Source: Mesorhizobium sp. CU3 (GTDB lineage: Bacteria; Pseudomonadota; Alphaproteobacteria; Rhizobiales; Rhizobiaceae). Taken from it: DNA of 64,000 nt. Of this stretch, positions 51,659 through 62,400 are shown piece by piece (position 1 is the first letter of the stretch; each line of letters opens with the position of its first letter). The DNA is taken from positions 217,870-281,869 of the forward strand of contig NZ_VFWX01000009.1 in the NCBI RefSeq assembly GCF_006442965.1. The letters run 5' to 3'. The notes beneath the pieces are model-generated. The model searched no databases. It saw nothing but the letters and a program-made list of their open reading frames with translations, and was not told where the DNA came from. Both the position numbers and the translations under genes were made by a program.

Positions 51659-53446
51659 ATGTCCGGGGGCCAGCCTGATACGAAAATCGGTCGAAAGGGC
51701 ATTGCCATCGCGGCTCTGCTGCTGACGGCAAGCGCGCTTGCCCTGCTGCGGCCGGCGCCGGCATTTTCGCAGGATACCGAGCTGCGCGGCGAGGTTTCCG
51801 AATCGGCCATCCTTGCCGACCAGCAGCGCAAGGCGCGGCAGTTGCGGGCGCAAGGGTCGCAGGATGAGACGCCTGCCCCTGCGGCAACCGCCCAGAACAC
51901 GGCGCCGACCGCCTATCAGCCCGTGAGCCCCGGCGCTGTTCCGGATGACGACCAGACCGCCGGCACCGGCAGCGTTTTCGACCAGCCGCAGGTGGGCGAC
52001 GATCCGCTCGCCACCAATCCGACGCCGGTGAAGCCGCGCCGGCCTTCGACGGCAAAACAGCGCGCCGACGACGCCAAGGCGAAGGCCGATACCAAGACGG
52101 CCAGCAAGAAAAAGGCCAAGAAGGCCGTGGCCGACACCGACAGCACCACCACCGCCGCCACGGCCGCCGGCGACCAGACCGACGCTGCGGCGACCGACGA
52201 TGACGGCACCAACCGCCGCGCCGTCACGATCGACAGCGTCGACAAGCAGAAGCTCGATCCGGGCGCCGAGCGCACCGGCTCGATCGAGACCCCGAAGGTA
52301 AAGCCCGAGGACGACCCGTTTGCCGCTCCCGGCGTCAAGGTTGGCACCTTCCTATTCCGGCCGACGCTGGAACAGGGCGTGACCGCGACGTCGAATGCCG
52401 ATTCCAGCAACGCCGGCAAGTCGGCTGCGCTGTCGGAGACGGCGCTGCGTTTTACCGCGACCTCCGACTGGCGCGAGAATTCGGCCCTGATTACCGGTTA
52501 TGGCCTGTTCCGCAACACGATCTCGGGTGAGAAGATCAACGATGCGCAGGGCCGCATCGAAGGCCAGCTCAATATCGACCTCGACAACGAGCTGCGCGCC
52601 ATCGCCAAGCTCGGCTACGAAGCCGCGCCAGAATCGGCCTCCGCGCCCGATGCCGTCGCCGGCGTCAACCAGCAGCCGCTGCGCCAGACGGTGGACGGCA
52701 GCCTCGGCATCGAAAAGGATGTCGGCAAGATGCGTTACACGCTGACCGGCGCGGTCTCGCACGACTTCTACGGCGATGCCGAACTCACCGACGGCACCAC
52801 CCTGTCGCAAAAGGATCAGGACAACACGCTCTATACGGCGACCTTGCGCACCGGTTACCAGGTGTCGCCGGCGCTGACGCCGTTCACGGAAGTCGAGCTC
52901 GGCCGCAGGGTCTACGATCTGCGCCTCGACACCGACGGCTTCGACCGCGCCTCGAAAAGGATCGGTGCGCGCGCCGGCCTCGAGCTCGATATGGGCGACA
53001 AGCTGTCGGGCGAATTCTCCGTCGGCTGGCTGCGCGAGGCGCTCGACGACAGCCGACTGCCGGCGATCGCCGGGCCCAGCGTCAACGCCGACCTCAAATG
53101 GTCGCCCGAGCGCGGCACCACCATCGGGCTCACCGGAAAGACCGAGGTCGAGACCACCACGACGGCAGGCCAGAGCGGCGACATCCTCTATTCGGGCCGG
53201 CTCACGGCCGAGCGGCAGATCCGCGCCAACCTGACCGCCAATGCGGCTCTAGGTCTGGATTGGCGCGACTATGTCGGTATCGACGGGCACGACAGAATCC
53301 TGAGCGCCGAGACCGGGCTGACCTGGTGGCTGAACCGCTATGCCGGCCTCACCACGCGCGTCAGAACGGAGAAGCTGACCAGCAACCTGCCCGGCCGCGA
53401 CTACACAGCCAACAGCATCTATCTCGGCCTGAAGATCCAGCGCTGA
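51659..53446 (+). CDS. Outer-membrane beta-barrel protein with long disordered N-terminus
   Basis: A 595-residue exported protein. A signal-like segment (IAIAALLLTASALALLRPAPAFS) is followed by about 200 residues rich in Ala, Thr, Asp and Lys, then a C-terminal domain of alternating polar/hydrophobic strands (WRENSALITGYGLFRNTISG ... RDYTANSIYLGLKIQR) that ends like an outer-membrane barrel, though the last residue is Arg rather than Phe. Strand count is about 12-16 by eye. It resembles outer_membrane_beta-barrel proteins in rhizobia. ATG 51659 chosen; GTG 51650 is in frame. Confidence 0.75.
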   Translation: MSGGQPDTKIGRKGIAIAALLLTASALALLRPAPAFSQDTELRGEVSESAILADQQRKARQLRAQGSQDETPAPAATAQNTAPTAYQPVSPGAVPDDDQTAGTGSVFDQPQVGDDPLATNPTPVKPRRPSTAKQRADDAKAKADTKTASKKKAKKAVADTDSTTTAATAAGDQTDAAATDDDGTNRRAVTIDSVDKQKLDPGAERTGSIETPKVKPEDDPFAAPGVKVGTFLFRPTLEQGVTATSNADSSNAGKSAALSETALRFTATSDWRENSALITGYGLFRNTISGEKINDAQGRIEGQLNIDLDNELRAIAKLGYEAAPESASAPDAVAGVNQQPLRQTVDGSLGIEKDVGKMRYTLTGAVSHDFYGDAELTDGTTLSQKDQDNTLYTATLRTGYQVSPALTPFTEVELGRRVYDLRLDTDGFDRASKRIGARAGLELDMGDKLSGEFSVGWLREALDDSRLPAIAGPSVNADLKWSPERGTTIGLTGKTEVETTTTAGQSGDILYSGRLTAERQIRANLTANAALGLDWRDYVGIDGHDRILSAETGLTWWLNRYAGLTTRVRTEKLTSNLPGRDYTANSIYLGLKIQR

Positions 53447-53450
53447 CGCC

Positions 53451-53642
53451 TCGTCATCCACGGGCGGAGCGGGAGCGAAGCGGACGCGCAGACCCGAGGA
53501 TCCATTCCGTGACCTCGCGCGAAGGGTAAAGGCGGTGCAGAACAGAGGTCGTTCTGCACCGCTGTGACGCTTATAGGTAACGGAATGGATTCTATGGTCT
53601 GCGCCGCGTCGCTTCGCTCCTTGCTCCGCCATAGAATGACGA
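53451..53642. repeat. Large imperfect inverted repeat (BIME-like) between two genes
   Basis: The left arm (CGTCATCCACGGGCGGAGCG, then AGCGAAGC, ending ATCCATTCCG) and the right arm (CGGAATGGAT ... GCTTCGCTCC ... ATAGAATGACG) are inverted copies with several changes. They enclose GTGCAGAACAGAGGTCG with its own inverted half GTTCTGCAC. It is 192 bases and lies between the converging barrel and galU genes. Confidence 0.8.
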
Positions 53643-53667
53643 AACGCGTGTGGTCTTGGCCAACGGC

Positions 53668-54573
53668 TTAGGAGGCTGCCCCGCGACGCTCCGACGGCCG
53701 CACCTCATCCAGCAGCGTGCGGATGACTCCGGCCATGCTTCCATTCATGTCGTTGCGCCACAGCGCGAAGGCGACATTGGCCTCGACAAAACCTTCCGGC
53801 GAGCCGCAATCGAACGTCCGGCCCTTGTAGTGGTAGCCGTAGAAGGCCTGCTTTTTCTCCAGCTTCAGCATCGCGTCGGTCAGCTGGATCTCGTTGCCGG
53901 CGCCGCGTTCCTGGCTCTCCAGGATCGAGAAGATTTCCGGCTGCAGGATGTAGCGGCCGTTGATGAACAGGTTGGAGGGCGCGGTGCCCTGCTTCGGCTT
54001 CTCCACCATCTGGGTGATGCGGAAGCCGTGATGTGTGTCCTCGCCGCGGCCGACGATCCCGTATTTATGCGACTCGGCCGGATCGCATTCCTGCACGGCG
54101 ATGATGTTGTTGCCGGTCTCTTGATAGAGATCGACCATGTCCTTCATGCAGCTCTTTTCCGACTGCATGATCATGTCGGGCAAAAGCAGCGCAAACGGCT
54201 CGTCGCCGACCAGTTCGCGCGCGCACCAGACAGCGTGACCGAGGCCCATCGGCACCTGCTGGCGGGTGAAGCTGGTCTGCCCCGGCGCCGGCTGCAGCCG
54301 CTGCAGGCGCGCGAGCTGCTCGTCCTTGCCGCGCTGGGCCAGCGTGTCATAGAGCTCGAACTGAATATCGAAATGATCCTCGATGACCGCCTTGTTGCGG
54401 CCGGTGACGAAGATGAAATGCTCGATGCCGGCGTCGCGCGCCTCATCGACCACATACTGGATGACCGGCCTGTCGACGACGGTCAGCATTTCCTTGGGAA
54501 CAGCCTTGGTGGCCGGGAGGAACCGCGTGCCGAGGCCTGCGACCGGGAAAACTGCCTTGCGAACTCGCTTCAT
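53668..54573 (-). CDS. galU: UTP-glucose-1-phosphate uridylyltransferase
   Basis: A 301-residue nucleotidyltransferase: [51 protein letters not shown] motif ([10 protein letters not shown]), [12 protein letters not shown] and [14 protein letters not shown] are GalU signatures. It makes UDP-glucose for polysaccharide and glycolipid synthesis. The ATG 54573 is the family-like start; a longer frame begins at 54651. Confidence 0.95.
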   Translation of the reverse strand: MKRVRKAVFPVAGLGTRFLPATKAVPKEMLTVVDRPVIQYVVDEARDAGIEHFIFVTGRNKAVIEDHFDIQFELYDTLAQRGKDEQLARLQRLQPAPGQTSFTRQQVPMGLGHAVWCARELVGDEPFALLLPDMIMQSEKSCMKDMVDLYQETGNNIIAVQECDPAESHKYGIVGRGEDTHHGFRITQMVEKPKQGTAPSNLFINGRYILQPEIFSILESQERGAGNEIQLTDAMLKLEKKQAFYGYHYKGRTFDCGSPEGFVEANVAFALWRNDMNGSMAGVIRTLLDEVRPSERRGAAS

Positions 54574-54782
54574 GTTGCCAACCATCCGCTTGAGGATCTC
54601 TATGCCAATCCCGTTTCGGGACATTTTCGCGCCGAAATCATGGACTAGCAAACAACAATTGAAAATTAACAGGGCTAAAAGCGCCGGAGCCTCTTTTCGT
54701 TCCCGGCGGCACCTATGGTAAACTAAATACTAACCCGGTTCGGCGTTGAATGATCCTTCCTGATTTGACGAAGGAGGAAAAG

Positions 54783-56003
54783 ATGTCGGTTCGAAACACG
54801 GCCAGGCGCCTGACGGCCCTCGTGACGGCCGCCGGCCTCACGCTCGCCCTGCTGATGCCCGCCGGGCCTGCTTTCGCCGATGCCGGGTTCCGCCAGTGGG
54901 TCGCGGGTTTTCGCGCCACCGCGGTGGCGGGTGGCGTCTCCGGCGCGGTCTATGACCAAGCCATGCGCGGCATCGAGCCCGACCCCGTCGTGCTGGAAAA
55001 GGCGCGCACCCAGCCTGAATTCAGCGCTCCCGCCTGGGACTATTTCGACAACCGCGTGCATGACCAGTCGGTGGCCAACGGCCAGGCGATGGCGAAGAAA
55101 TGGAAGCCCTGGCTGGACCGCATCGAGGCGCGCTTCGGCGTCGACCGCAACATCCTCCTTGCCATCTGGTCGATGGAATCGAATTACGGCGAGATCCTCA
55201 AGCGCACCGACATCATGCGCAACGTCATCCGTTCGCTGTCGACGCTCGCCTATGGCGATCCGAAGCGCTCGAAATATGCCCGCACCCAGTTGATCGCGGC
55301 GCTGAAGATCCTGCAGAGCGGCGACATCGACGAAAGCCATCTGATGGGCTCTTGGGCCGGCGCTATGGGCCAGACGCAGTTCATCCCGACCAGCTACCAG
55401 CACTATGCGGTCGACATGGACGGCAACGGCAAGCGCGACATCTGGAATTCGATCCCGGATGCGCTGGCCACCTCGGCTAATCTATTGAAGAAGAACGGCT
55501 GGCAGGCCGGCAAGACCTGGGGCTATGAAGTGACCATCCCGGCCGGCAAATTGCCCGGCGGCGCCAAGACGCTGGCACAGTGGCAGGCGCTCGGCGTCGC
55601 GCGGGCCAACGGCAAGCCGTTCAAGAACCCGAACGACAAGGCGACGCTGAAAGTGCCGGACGGCCGCGGCGGACCGGCCTTCCTGATGATCCGCAATTTC
55701 TCGGTCATCAAGGCCTACAACAACGCCGACAAATACGCCCTGGCCGTCGGCCTGCTGGCCGACGAGATCGCCGGCGGCAGCGGCCTGGTGCAGGACTGGC
55801 AGCGGCCGTTCACCAAGCTCACCTTCGAGGAACGGCAGGAACTGCAGAAGCGGCTTTCGCAGCACGGGCTTTATGACGGCAAGTTCGACGGCAAGATCGG
55901 TGACGGTACGAAAACCGCCATCATGACTTACCAGGCCAAGGTCGGCTTGACCCAGGATGGCTATCCGAGCCTGGAAGTGCTCAAATGGCTGCGTAAGCAG
56001 TAG
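54783..56003 (+). CDS. Lytic murein transglycosylase (MltB-like, with PG-binding domain)
   Basis: A 406-residue exported enzyme. Signal peptide, then the SLT_2/MltB domain (FGVDRNILLAIWSMESNYGEILKRTDIMRN, with the catalytic Glu in ESNYG; YALAVGLLADEIAGG) and a C-terminal peptidoglycan-binding domain (LQKRLSQHGLYDGKFDGKIGDGTKTAIMTYQAKVGLTQDGYPSLEVLKWL). It cuts glycan strands to 1,6-anhydroMurNAc ends. ATG 54783 has AGGAGG six bases upstream. Confidence 0.92.
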   Translation: MSVRNTARRLTALVTAAGLTLALLMPAGPAFADAGFRQWVAGFRATAVAGGVSGAVYDQAMRGIEPDPVVLEKARTQPEFSAPAWDYFDNRVHDQSVANGQAMAKKWKPWLDRIEARFGVDRNILLAIWSMESNYGEILKRTDIMRNVIRSLSTLAYGDPKRSKYARTQLIAALKILQSGDIDESHLMGSWAGAMGQTQFIPTSYQHYAVDMDGNGKRDIWNSIPDALATSANLLKKNGWQAGKTWGYEVTIPAGKLPGGAKTLAQWQALGVARANGKPFKNPNDKATLKVPDGRGGPAFLMIRNFSVIKAYNNADKYALAVGLLADEIAGGSGLVQDWQRPFTKLTFEERQELQKRLSQHGLYDGKFDGKIGDGTKTAIMTYQAKVGLTQDGYPSLEVLKWLRKQ

Positions 56004-56097
56004 GGCCGGCGCAAGCGAAGGCATCCTTTCAAAGGCGGCACGAATGCTTTAGCGGCTCGGCTCATGCGTGGCTTTCGTTAGGGTCATGCACCAAGGG

Positions 56098-57327
56098 ATG
56101 GAGAAGCGTTTGGTTTCGGTTTCGCGTATCAGGCAGAGCATTCGCCGGATGCCGATCCTTGTCCTCGCGCTTGCCGTGCTTGTCGTCACCGCCGCCGGAG
56201 CCTTCCACGCTCCAGCCTTCGCGCAGGAGCAAAGCCGCGGCTGGTCGCTGCGCGACCTTCTCTTTCCCCGCCGCAGCGAGCGTATCGAGCCACCGCTCGA
56301 TGTAGAGAAACCAAGGCCGAAGCCGAAGAAGAAGTCGAAGCCGCGGCCACCGGCCGAGCCGCAGACGCCGATCGTCGAAAAGACGAACGATGCCCGTGTC
56401 GTGCTGGTGGTCGGCGATTTTCTGGCGAGCGGGCTTGCCGAAGGGCTCGACACCGCCTTCGCCGACAATCCAGCGGTCAGGATCGTCGGGCGCGCCAACG
56501 GCTCGTCCGGCTTCGTTCGCGAGGATGTCTACAATTGGCCCGTCGAAATCAAGTCGCTGATCGAGACCGAGAAGCCGGCTGCCGTGGTCCTCATGCTGGG
56601 CTCCAATGACCGTCAGCAGATGAAGGTCGGCGACGTGCGCGAGCAGCCGCGCTCGGAAAATTGGACCAAGGAATATGAGCGCCGCACCGATGCGCTGGGC
56701 AAAGCCCTGCAGGACACCAAGGTGCCGTTCCTGTGGGTCGGCATGCCGGCTTTCGGCTTGTCGAAGATGAACTCCGACATGCTCGCTTTCAATGACATCT
56801 ACCACCAGGCCGCCCAGAGCCATGGCGGCGAGTTCGTCGATGTCTGGGACGGTTTCGTCGACGAGAACGGCGCGTTCGTCACCTCCGGCCCCGACATCAA
56901 CGGCCAGCCCGTGCGCCTGCGTTCCGACGACGGCATCAACGTCACCAAGGCCGGCAAGCGCAAGCTCGCCTTCTATACGGAAAAGCCGCTGGCCAAGATC
57001 CTCGGCCTGGCGCCGCCCGGCAGCATCACCACCGTCTCGGCGCCGACGGGCGAGCCGGTCGAAGCGCCGACGCCGGCCGCTGTCCCGGTCATCGTCGACC
57101 GCACCGCGCCGATGCTGCTCGGCGACCCAGCGCTCGACGGCGGCACGGAACTACTCGGCGCCGCGCAACCCGCCAAAGCCGATCCGAACCTGCCCGGCGA
57201 AAAGCTTATCGTGCAAGGCAAGGCGCCCGCCGCCTCGCCCGGCCGCGCCGACGATTTCACCTGGCGGCCGAAGACGCCGCCGGCGACGGCGGCGGCCGAG
57301 TCCAGCTCCACGCCGGCGACCCCTTAG
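56098..57327 (+). CDS. Exported DUF459 SGNH-hydrolase-like protein
   Basis: A 409-residue protein with a signal or anchor helix (MPILVLALAVLVVTAAGAFHAPAFA), a Pro/Lys-rich linker (PRPKPKKKSKPRPPAE) and an SGNH-type domain: VVGDFLASGLAEGLDTAF (GDS-like), VVLMLGSNDRQQM (GxND) and a C-terminal DGINVTKAGKRKLAFY (DxxH position reads DG..K). The classical DSLH may be altered; DUF459 proteins are linked to envelope O-acetyl chemistry in other genera. The tail is Pro/Ala-rich. ATG 56098 chosen; ATG 56068 is in frame. Confidence 0.78.
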   Translation: MEKRLVSVSRIRQSIRRMPILVLALAVLVVTAAGAFHAPAFAQEQSRGWSLRDLLFPRRSERIEPPLDVEKPRPKPKKKSKPRPPAEPQTPIVEKTNDARVVLVVGDFLASGLAEGLDTAFADNPAVRIVGRANGSSGFVREDVYNWPVEIKSLIETEKPAAVVLMLGSNDRQQMKVGDVREQPRSENWTKEYERRTDALGKALQDTKVPFLWVGMPAFGLSKMNSDMLAFNDIYHQAAQSHGGEFVDVWDGFVDENGAFVTSGPDINGQPVRLRSDDGINVTKAGKRKLAFYTEKPLAKILGLAPPGSITTVSAPTGEPVEAPTPAAVPVIVDRTAPMLLGDPALDGGTELLGAAQPAKADPNLPGEKLIVQGKAPAASPGRADDFTWRPKTPPATAAAESSSTPATP

Positions 57328-57415
57328 CCGACATTCTTGCCTGGCAGCGATTTCGCGCCAAGTCGAAACGATGGCATTATCGGATTTTGGCCGAAGTCAA
57401 AGTCGGGGGACGAAT

Positions 57416-57823
57416 ATGTCGGCAACGGGGTATGCCTTGCTTGGGTTCCTGACGTGGACCCTCTTATTGCTCATATGGATGGAAATCCTGCGCACCCATC
57501 TTGTGGTGAGCGGCCGCATCCTCGCGAATGGCTTCAAGCCTGACAACGCCGGCCTTTCGCCCTTCTTGCAGAGGCTGGCGCGAGCCCACGCCAATTGCCT
57601 CGAAGGCCTCCCTATATTCGGAGGCCTCATGGCCCTGGCGATGATGAGTTCGCGCGCCTCGATTACCGATCCGCTTGCATATTGGTTTCTCGGCGCGCGG
57701 CTGGTCCAGTCGGCCATTCACTTGACGTCGACAAGTCCAACAGCCGTCAAGGCCCGATTTTCCGCGTTCGCGGTTCAGATGGCTATCGGCCTCTATTGGG
57801 CGGTAAAGCTGCTGATCAGCTAG
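57416..57823 (+). CDS. MAPEG-family membrane protein
   Basis: A 135-residue protein with four hydrophobic helices (YALLGFLTWTLLLLIWMEILRTH ... LVQSAIHLTS ... MAIGLYWAVKLLIS) and the MAPEG loop RLARAHANCLEGLPIFGGLM. Family members are glutathione-dependent or unknown membrane enzymes. GGGGGA precedes the ATG. Function not readable from sequence. Confidence 0.8.
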   Translation: MSATGYALLGFLTWTLLLLIWMEILRTHLVVSGRILANGFKPDNAGLSPFLQRLARAHANCLEGLPIFGGLMALAMMSSRASITDPLAYWFLGARLVQSAIHLTSTSPTAVKARFSAFAVQMAIGLYWAVKLLIS

Positions 57824-57833
57824 GGCACGCTTC

Positions 57834-57862
57834 ACTAAAAGACTGCGGCCGGTCAGCCGCAG
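57834..57862 (-). terminator. Intrinsic terminator after gltD
   Basis: CTGCGGC (57843-57849) pairs with GCCGCAG (57856-57862). On the minus strand it is followed by a T-rich tract (TCTTTTAG). It ends gltD transcription. Confidence 0.75.
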
Positions 57863-57893
57863 ACATAGCCCGATACCGAACTGCTGCCCGTTC

Positions 57894-59348
57894 TCAGCGC
57901 GGCAGCACGGAGGATCCCATCAACGCCTCGTCGATCGAGCGCGCCGCCTGGCGGCCCTCGCGGATCGCCCACACCACCAGCGACTGGCCGCGGCGGACGT
58001 CGCCGGCGGCGTAGAGCTTGTCGACGCTGGTCCTGTAGTCGCGGTCATTGGCCTCGACATTCCGTGAACGGCGGCTGTCGGTGACGGCCATGATCTGCCC
58101 GTCAAGCTCCTTCATCACGCTGTCACCGGCCGGCCCGGCAAAGCCGATGGCAATGAAGGCGAGGTCGGCGCGGATGACGAATTCGGTGCCGGCGATCGGC
58201 TTGCGCTTGTCATCGACCTCGCAGCAACGAACGCCGGTCAGTTGGCCTTCCTCGCCGATGAATTCGAGCGTCGCCACCTGGAATTCGCGCTCGGCGCCCT
58301 CTGCCTGCGAGGAGGAAGTGCGCATCTTCGTCGCCCAATAGGGCCAGACCGCGAGCTTGTCTTCCTTCTCCGGCGGCTGCGGCCGGATGTCGAGCTGGGT
58401 GACGCGCACCGCGCCCTGGCGGAAGGCGGTGCCGATACAGTCGGACGCGGTGTCGCCGCCTCCGACCACCACGACATGCTGGCCGCCGGCGATGATCGGA
58501 TGCGAGGGCCAGGCCACCGACTGGATCGGCTCGCCGCCGACGCGGCGGTTCTGCTGCACCAGATAAGGCATGGCGTCATAGACGCCGCTGAGATCGGCGC
58601 CCGGAATGCCGGCCGGCCGCGGCGTTTCGGAGCCGCCGCAATAGAGAACCGCGTCATACTCCTCGAGCAGCTCGGCGACCTTTTTGTCGACGCCGACATT
58701 GACGCCGCAATGGAAGGTCACGCCCTCGCCCTGCATCTGCTCGATGCGCCGGTCGATATAGTGCTTCTCGATCTTGAAGTCCGGAATGCCGTAGCGCATC
58801 AGTCCGCCCGGGCGGCTTTCGCGCTCATAGACATGGACGTCGTGGCCGGCGCGGCCGAGCTGCTGCGCGGCCGCCATGCCGGCCGGACCGGAGCCGATGA
58901 CGGCGACCCGCTTGCCGGTCTTCCTCTCCGGCGGATAGGGCCGGATATGGCCGGTCTCATAGGCCTTGTCGGCGATCGCCTGCTCGACCGTCTTGATCGC
59001 GACCGGAATGTCCTCGAGGTTCAGCGTGCAGGCTTCCTCGCAAGGCGCCGGACAGATGCGGCCGGTGAACTCAGGGAAATTGTTGGTCGAGTGCAGGTTG
59101 CGGATCGCATTGTCCCAGTCGCCATTGTAGACGAGGTCGTTCCAGTCGGGGATCTGGTTGTGGATCGGACAACCGGTCGGCCCATGGCAGAACGGAATGC
59201 CGCAATCCATGCAGCGCGCGGCCTGTTTCTCGACCTCCTTGTCGGACATCGGCAGCGTGAATTCGCGGAAATGCCGGATGCGGTCGGAGGCCGGCTGGTA
59301 CTTGTGCACCTGCCGGTCGATTTCGAGAAACCCAGTTACCTTGCCCAT
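57894..59348 (-). CDS. gltD: Glutamate synthase small subunit
   Basis: A 484-residue flavoprotein/FeS subunit. N-terminal Cys clusters (CMDCGIPFCHGPTGCPIHN; CPAPCEEACTLN) hold two 4Fe-4S centres; then FAD motif VAVIGSGPAGMAAAQQLGRAG and a second dinucleotide motif VVVGGGDTASDCIGTAF. It passes electrons from NADPH to GltB. ATG 59348 with AGGGAC upstream. It lies downstream of gltB on the same strand, so the pair is one operon. Confidence 0.96.
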   Translation of the reverse strand: MGKVTGFLEIDRQVHKYQPASDRIRHFREFTLPMSDKEVEKQAARCMDCGIPFCHGPTGCPIHNQIPDWNDLVYNGDWDNAIRNLHSTNNFPEFTGRICPAPCEEACTLNLEDIPVAIKTVEQAIADKAYETGHIRPYPPERKTGKRVAVIGSGPAGMAAAQQLGRAGHDVHVYERESRPGGLMRYGIPDFKIEKHYIDRRIEQMQGEGVTFHCGVNVGVDKKVAELLEEYDAVLYCGGSETPRPAGIPGADLSGVYDAMPYLVQQNRRVGGEPIQSVAWPSHPIIAGGQHVVVVGGGDTASDCIGTAFRQGAVRVTQLDIRPQPPEKEDKLAVWPYWATKMRTSSSQAEGAEREFQVATLEFIGEEGQLTGVRCCEVDDKRKPIAGTEFVIRADLAFIAIGFAGPAGDSVMKELDGQIMAVTDSRRSRNVEANDRDYRTSVDKLYAAGDVRRGQSLVVWAIREGRQAARSIDEALMGSSVLPR

Positions 59349-59489
59349 AGTCCAGTCCCTGCTGTCCGAAGGCACGCTTTTGTCGGCGCACCCGTTAACC
59401 CCATAAGGCCGCCGTGGCAACCGCAGTCCGGGGTAAGGATTGTTGGTGAGGAGGCGGCCGGAGAACCATCGCTCCGGCCTTTCCAATTC

Positions 59490-62400
59490 TTATTCCGCCG
59501 CCACGCTCATGCGCATGCGTTCCATCTCGATCAGCGCGCGGCGGTATTCCACCGGCATGATCTTCCGGAATTTCGGCCTGAAATTCTGCCAGTCGTCGAG
59601 GATCTCGCGGCCGCGCACCGAACCGGTGAAATGCACATGGTTCGAGATCAGCTGGTAGAGGCGCTCCTCGTCATGGCTGGTCATGTCGCCCGATACGTCG
59701 ACGCGGCCCTTGTGGTCGAGGTCGCCGCCGTGATGGAGCAGTTTCTCCATCAGGTCGTCTTCTTCCGGCACCGGCTCCAGCTCGACCATCGCCATGTTGC
59801 AGCGCTCGGCGAAATCGCCCTTCTCGTCCAGCACATAGGCGACGCCGCCCGACATGCCGGCGGCGAAGTTGCGCCCGGTCTTGCCGAGCACGACGACGAT
59901 GCCGCCCGTCATGTATTCGCAGCCATGGTCGCCGACGCCTTCGACGACGGCGGCGACACCGGAGTTGCGCACCGCGAAGCGCTCGCCGGCGACGCCGGCG
60001 AAATAGGCTTCGCCTTCCGTCGCGCCGTAGAGCACGGTGTTGCCGACGATGATCGAGTCCGCCGCGACGATTTTCGCCTCTTCCGGCGGACGGATGACGA
60101 TGCGGCCGCCCGACAGGCCCTTGCCGACATAGTCGTTGCCGGCGCCGACCAATTCGAACGAAACGCCGCGCGCGAGAAACGCGCCGAAGGACTGGCCGGC
60201 GGTGCCGGTCAGCTTCACCTTGATCGTGTCCTCGCGCAGCCCCTTGTGCTTGAAGCGCTTGGCGACTTCGCCCGACAGCATGGCGCCGGCGGAACGGTCG
60301 ACATTGCGGATGGGGACCTCGATTTCGACGGCCTGCTTGGCTTCGAGCGCCGGCTTGGCCAGCTCGATCAGCTTGCGGTCGAGCACGTCGTCGATCGGAT
60401 GCTTCTGCCGCTCGGTCCAGTGCAGCGCCTCATGCGGCGCGTCCGGCTTGAAGAACATTTTCGAGAAGTCGAGCCCGCGCGCCTTCCAGTGCTGGATGAC
60501 GTCGCGCTTCTCCAGGAGATCGGCGTCGCCGATGATCTGGTCGATATGGGTGAAGCCCATCTCGGCGAGCAGCGCCCTCACCTCTTCCGCCACGTAGAAG
60601 AAGAAGTTGATGACGTGCTCGGGCGTGCCCTTGAAGCGCTTGCGCAGCACCGGATCCTGGGTAGCGACGCCGACCGGGCAGGTGTTCAGATGGCACTTGC
60701 GCATCATGATGCAGCCGGCCGCGATCAGCGGCGCGGTCGAGAAGCCGAACTCGTCGGCGCCAAGCAGCGCGCCGATGATGACGTCGCGCCCGGTGCGCAA
60801 CCCGCCATCGACCTGCAGCGCAACGCGTGAGCGCAGGCCGTTGAGCACCAGCGTCTGATGCGTTTCGGCAAGACCCATTTCCCAGGGGCTACCGGCATGC
60901 TTGAGCGAGGTCAGCGGCGAAGCGCCGGTGCCGCCGTCATAGCCGGAGATGGTGATGTGGTCGGCGCGCGCCTTGGCAACGCCCGCCGCCACCGTGCCGA
61001 CGCCGACTTCCGACACCAGCTTGACCGAGACATCGGCCGCCGGATTGACGTTCTTCAGATCGTAGATCAACTGCGCCAGATCTTCGATCGAATAGATGTC
61101 ATGATGCGGCGGCGGCGAGATCAGGCCCACACCTGGCGTCGAATGCCGGACTTTGGCGATGGTGGCGTCGACCTTGTGTCCGGGCAGCTGTCCGCCCTCG
61201 CCGGGCTTGGCGCCCTGCGCGACCTTGATCTGCATGACGTCCGAGTTGACGAGATATTCCGCCGTGACGCCGAACCGGCCCGAGGCGACCTGCTTGATCG
61301 CCGAGCGTTCCGGGTTCTTCCCGCCGCCGTGCAGCGGCAGATAGCGGTCGGCCTCTTCGCCGCCCTCGCCGGTGTTCGACTTGCCGCCGATGGCGTTCAT
61401 GGCGCGCGCCAGCGTGGTGTGCGCCTCACGCGAGATCGAGCCGAACGACATCGCCCCGGTCGAGAAGCGCTTGACGATCTCGGCCGCCGGCATGACGTCT
61501 TCGATGGCAACCTTCTTGCGGCCGGTCTCGTCGGCCGTTCTGATCTTGAACAGGCCGCGGATGGTCTGCGCGCGCGCGGTCTCGCTGTCGATCTGCGCCG
61601 AATAGTCCTTGAACGTGTCCCACGAGCCCTGGCGCACCGCGTGCTGCAAGGTGGCGACGGCGTCGGGCGACCACATATGCGCCTCGCCGCGCATGCGGAA
61701 CATGTATTCGCCGCCGACCTCTAGGTTGTTGCGCAGCACCGGGTCGTTGCCGAAGGCATCATTGTGGCGGCTGAGCGTCTCGGCCGCGATCTCGTCCAGG
61801 CCGACGCCTTCGATCAGCGTCGCGGTGCCCGTGAAGTACTTCTCGACGAATTCGGACTTCAGCCCGATGGCATCGAAGATCTGCGCGCCGCAATAGGACT
61901 GATAGGTCGAGATGCCCATCTTGGACATCACCTTGAGGATGCCCTTGCCGATCGACTTGATGTAGCGCGAGACGACTTCGTAGGCGTCGACCTCTTCCGG
62001 CAACTCGCCGCGCTTGTGCATGTCGAGCAGCGTGTCGAAAGCGAGATAAGGGTTGATCGCCTCGGCGCCGTAGCCGGCCAGGCAGCAGAAATGATGCACC
62101 TCGCGCGGCTCGCCGGATTCGACGACGAGGCCGACCGCGGTGCGCAGGCCCTTGCGGATCAGGTGATGATGCACCGCCGCCGTCGCCAAGAGCACCGGAA
62201 TGGCGATACGGTCCGGCCCGACCTGGCGGTCGGACAGGATGATGATGTTGTAGCCGCCGGCGACCGCCGCCTCGGCTCGCTCGCAGAGCCGGTCGATGGC
62301 GCCCTGAAGACCTGCCGCGCCTTCTGTCGAAGCGTAGGTGATGTCGATCGTCTTGGTGTCGAAACGGTCCTCGGTGTGGCCGATCGAGCGGATCTTTTCC

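Noticed and set aside
58242..60830. An 862-codon frame opposite gltD and gltB
   Set aside because: Antisense of two well-conserved genes in high-GC DNA; composition is His/Asp/Arg-rich without any motif.
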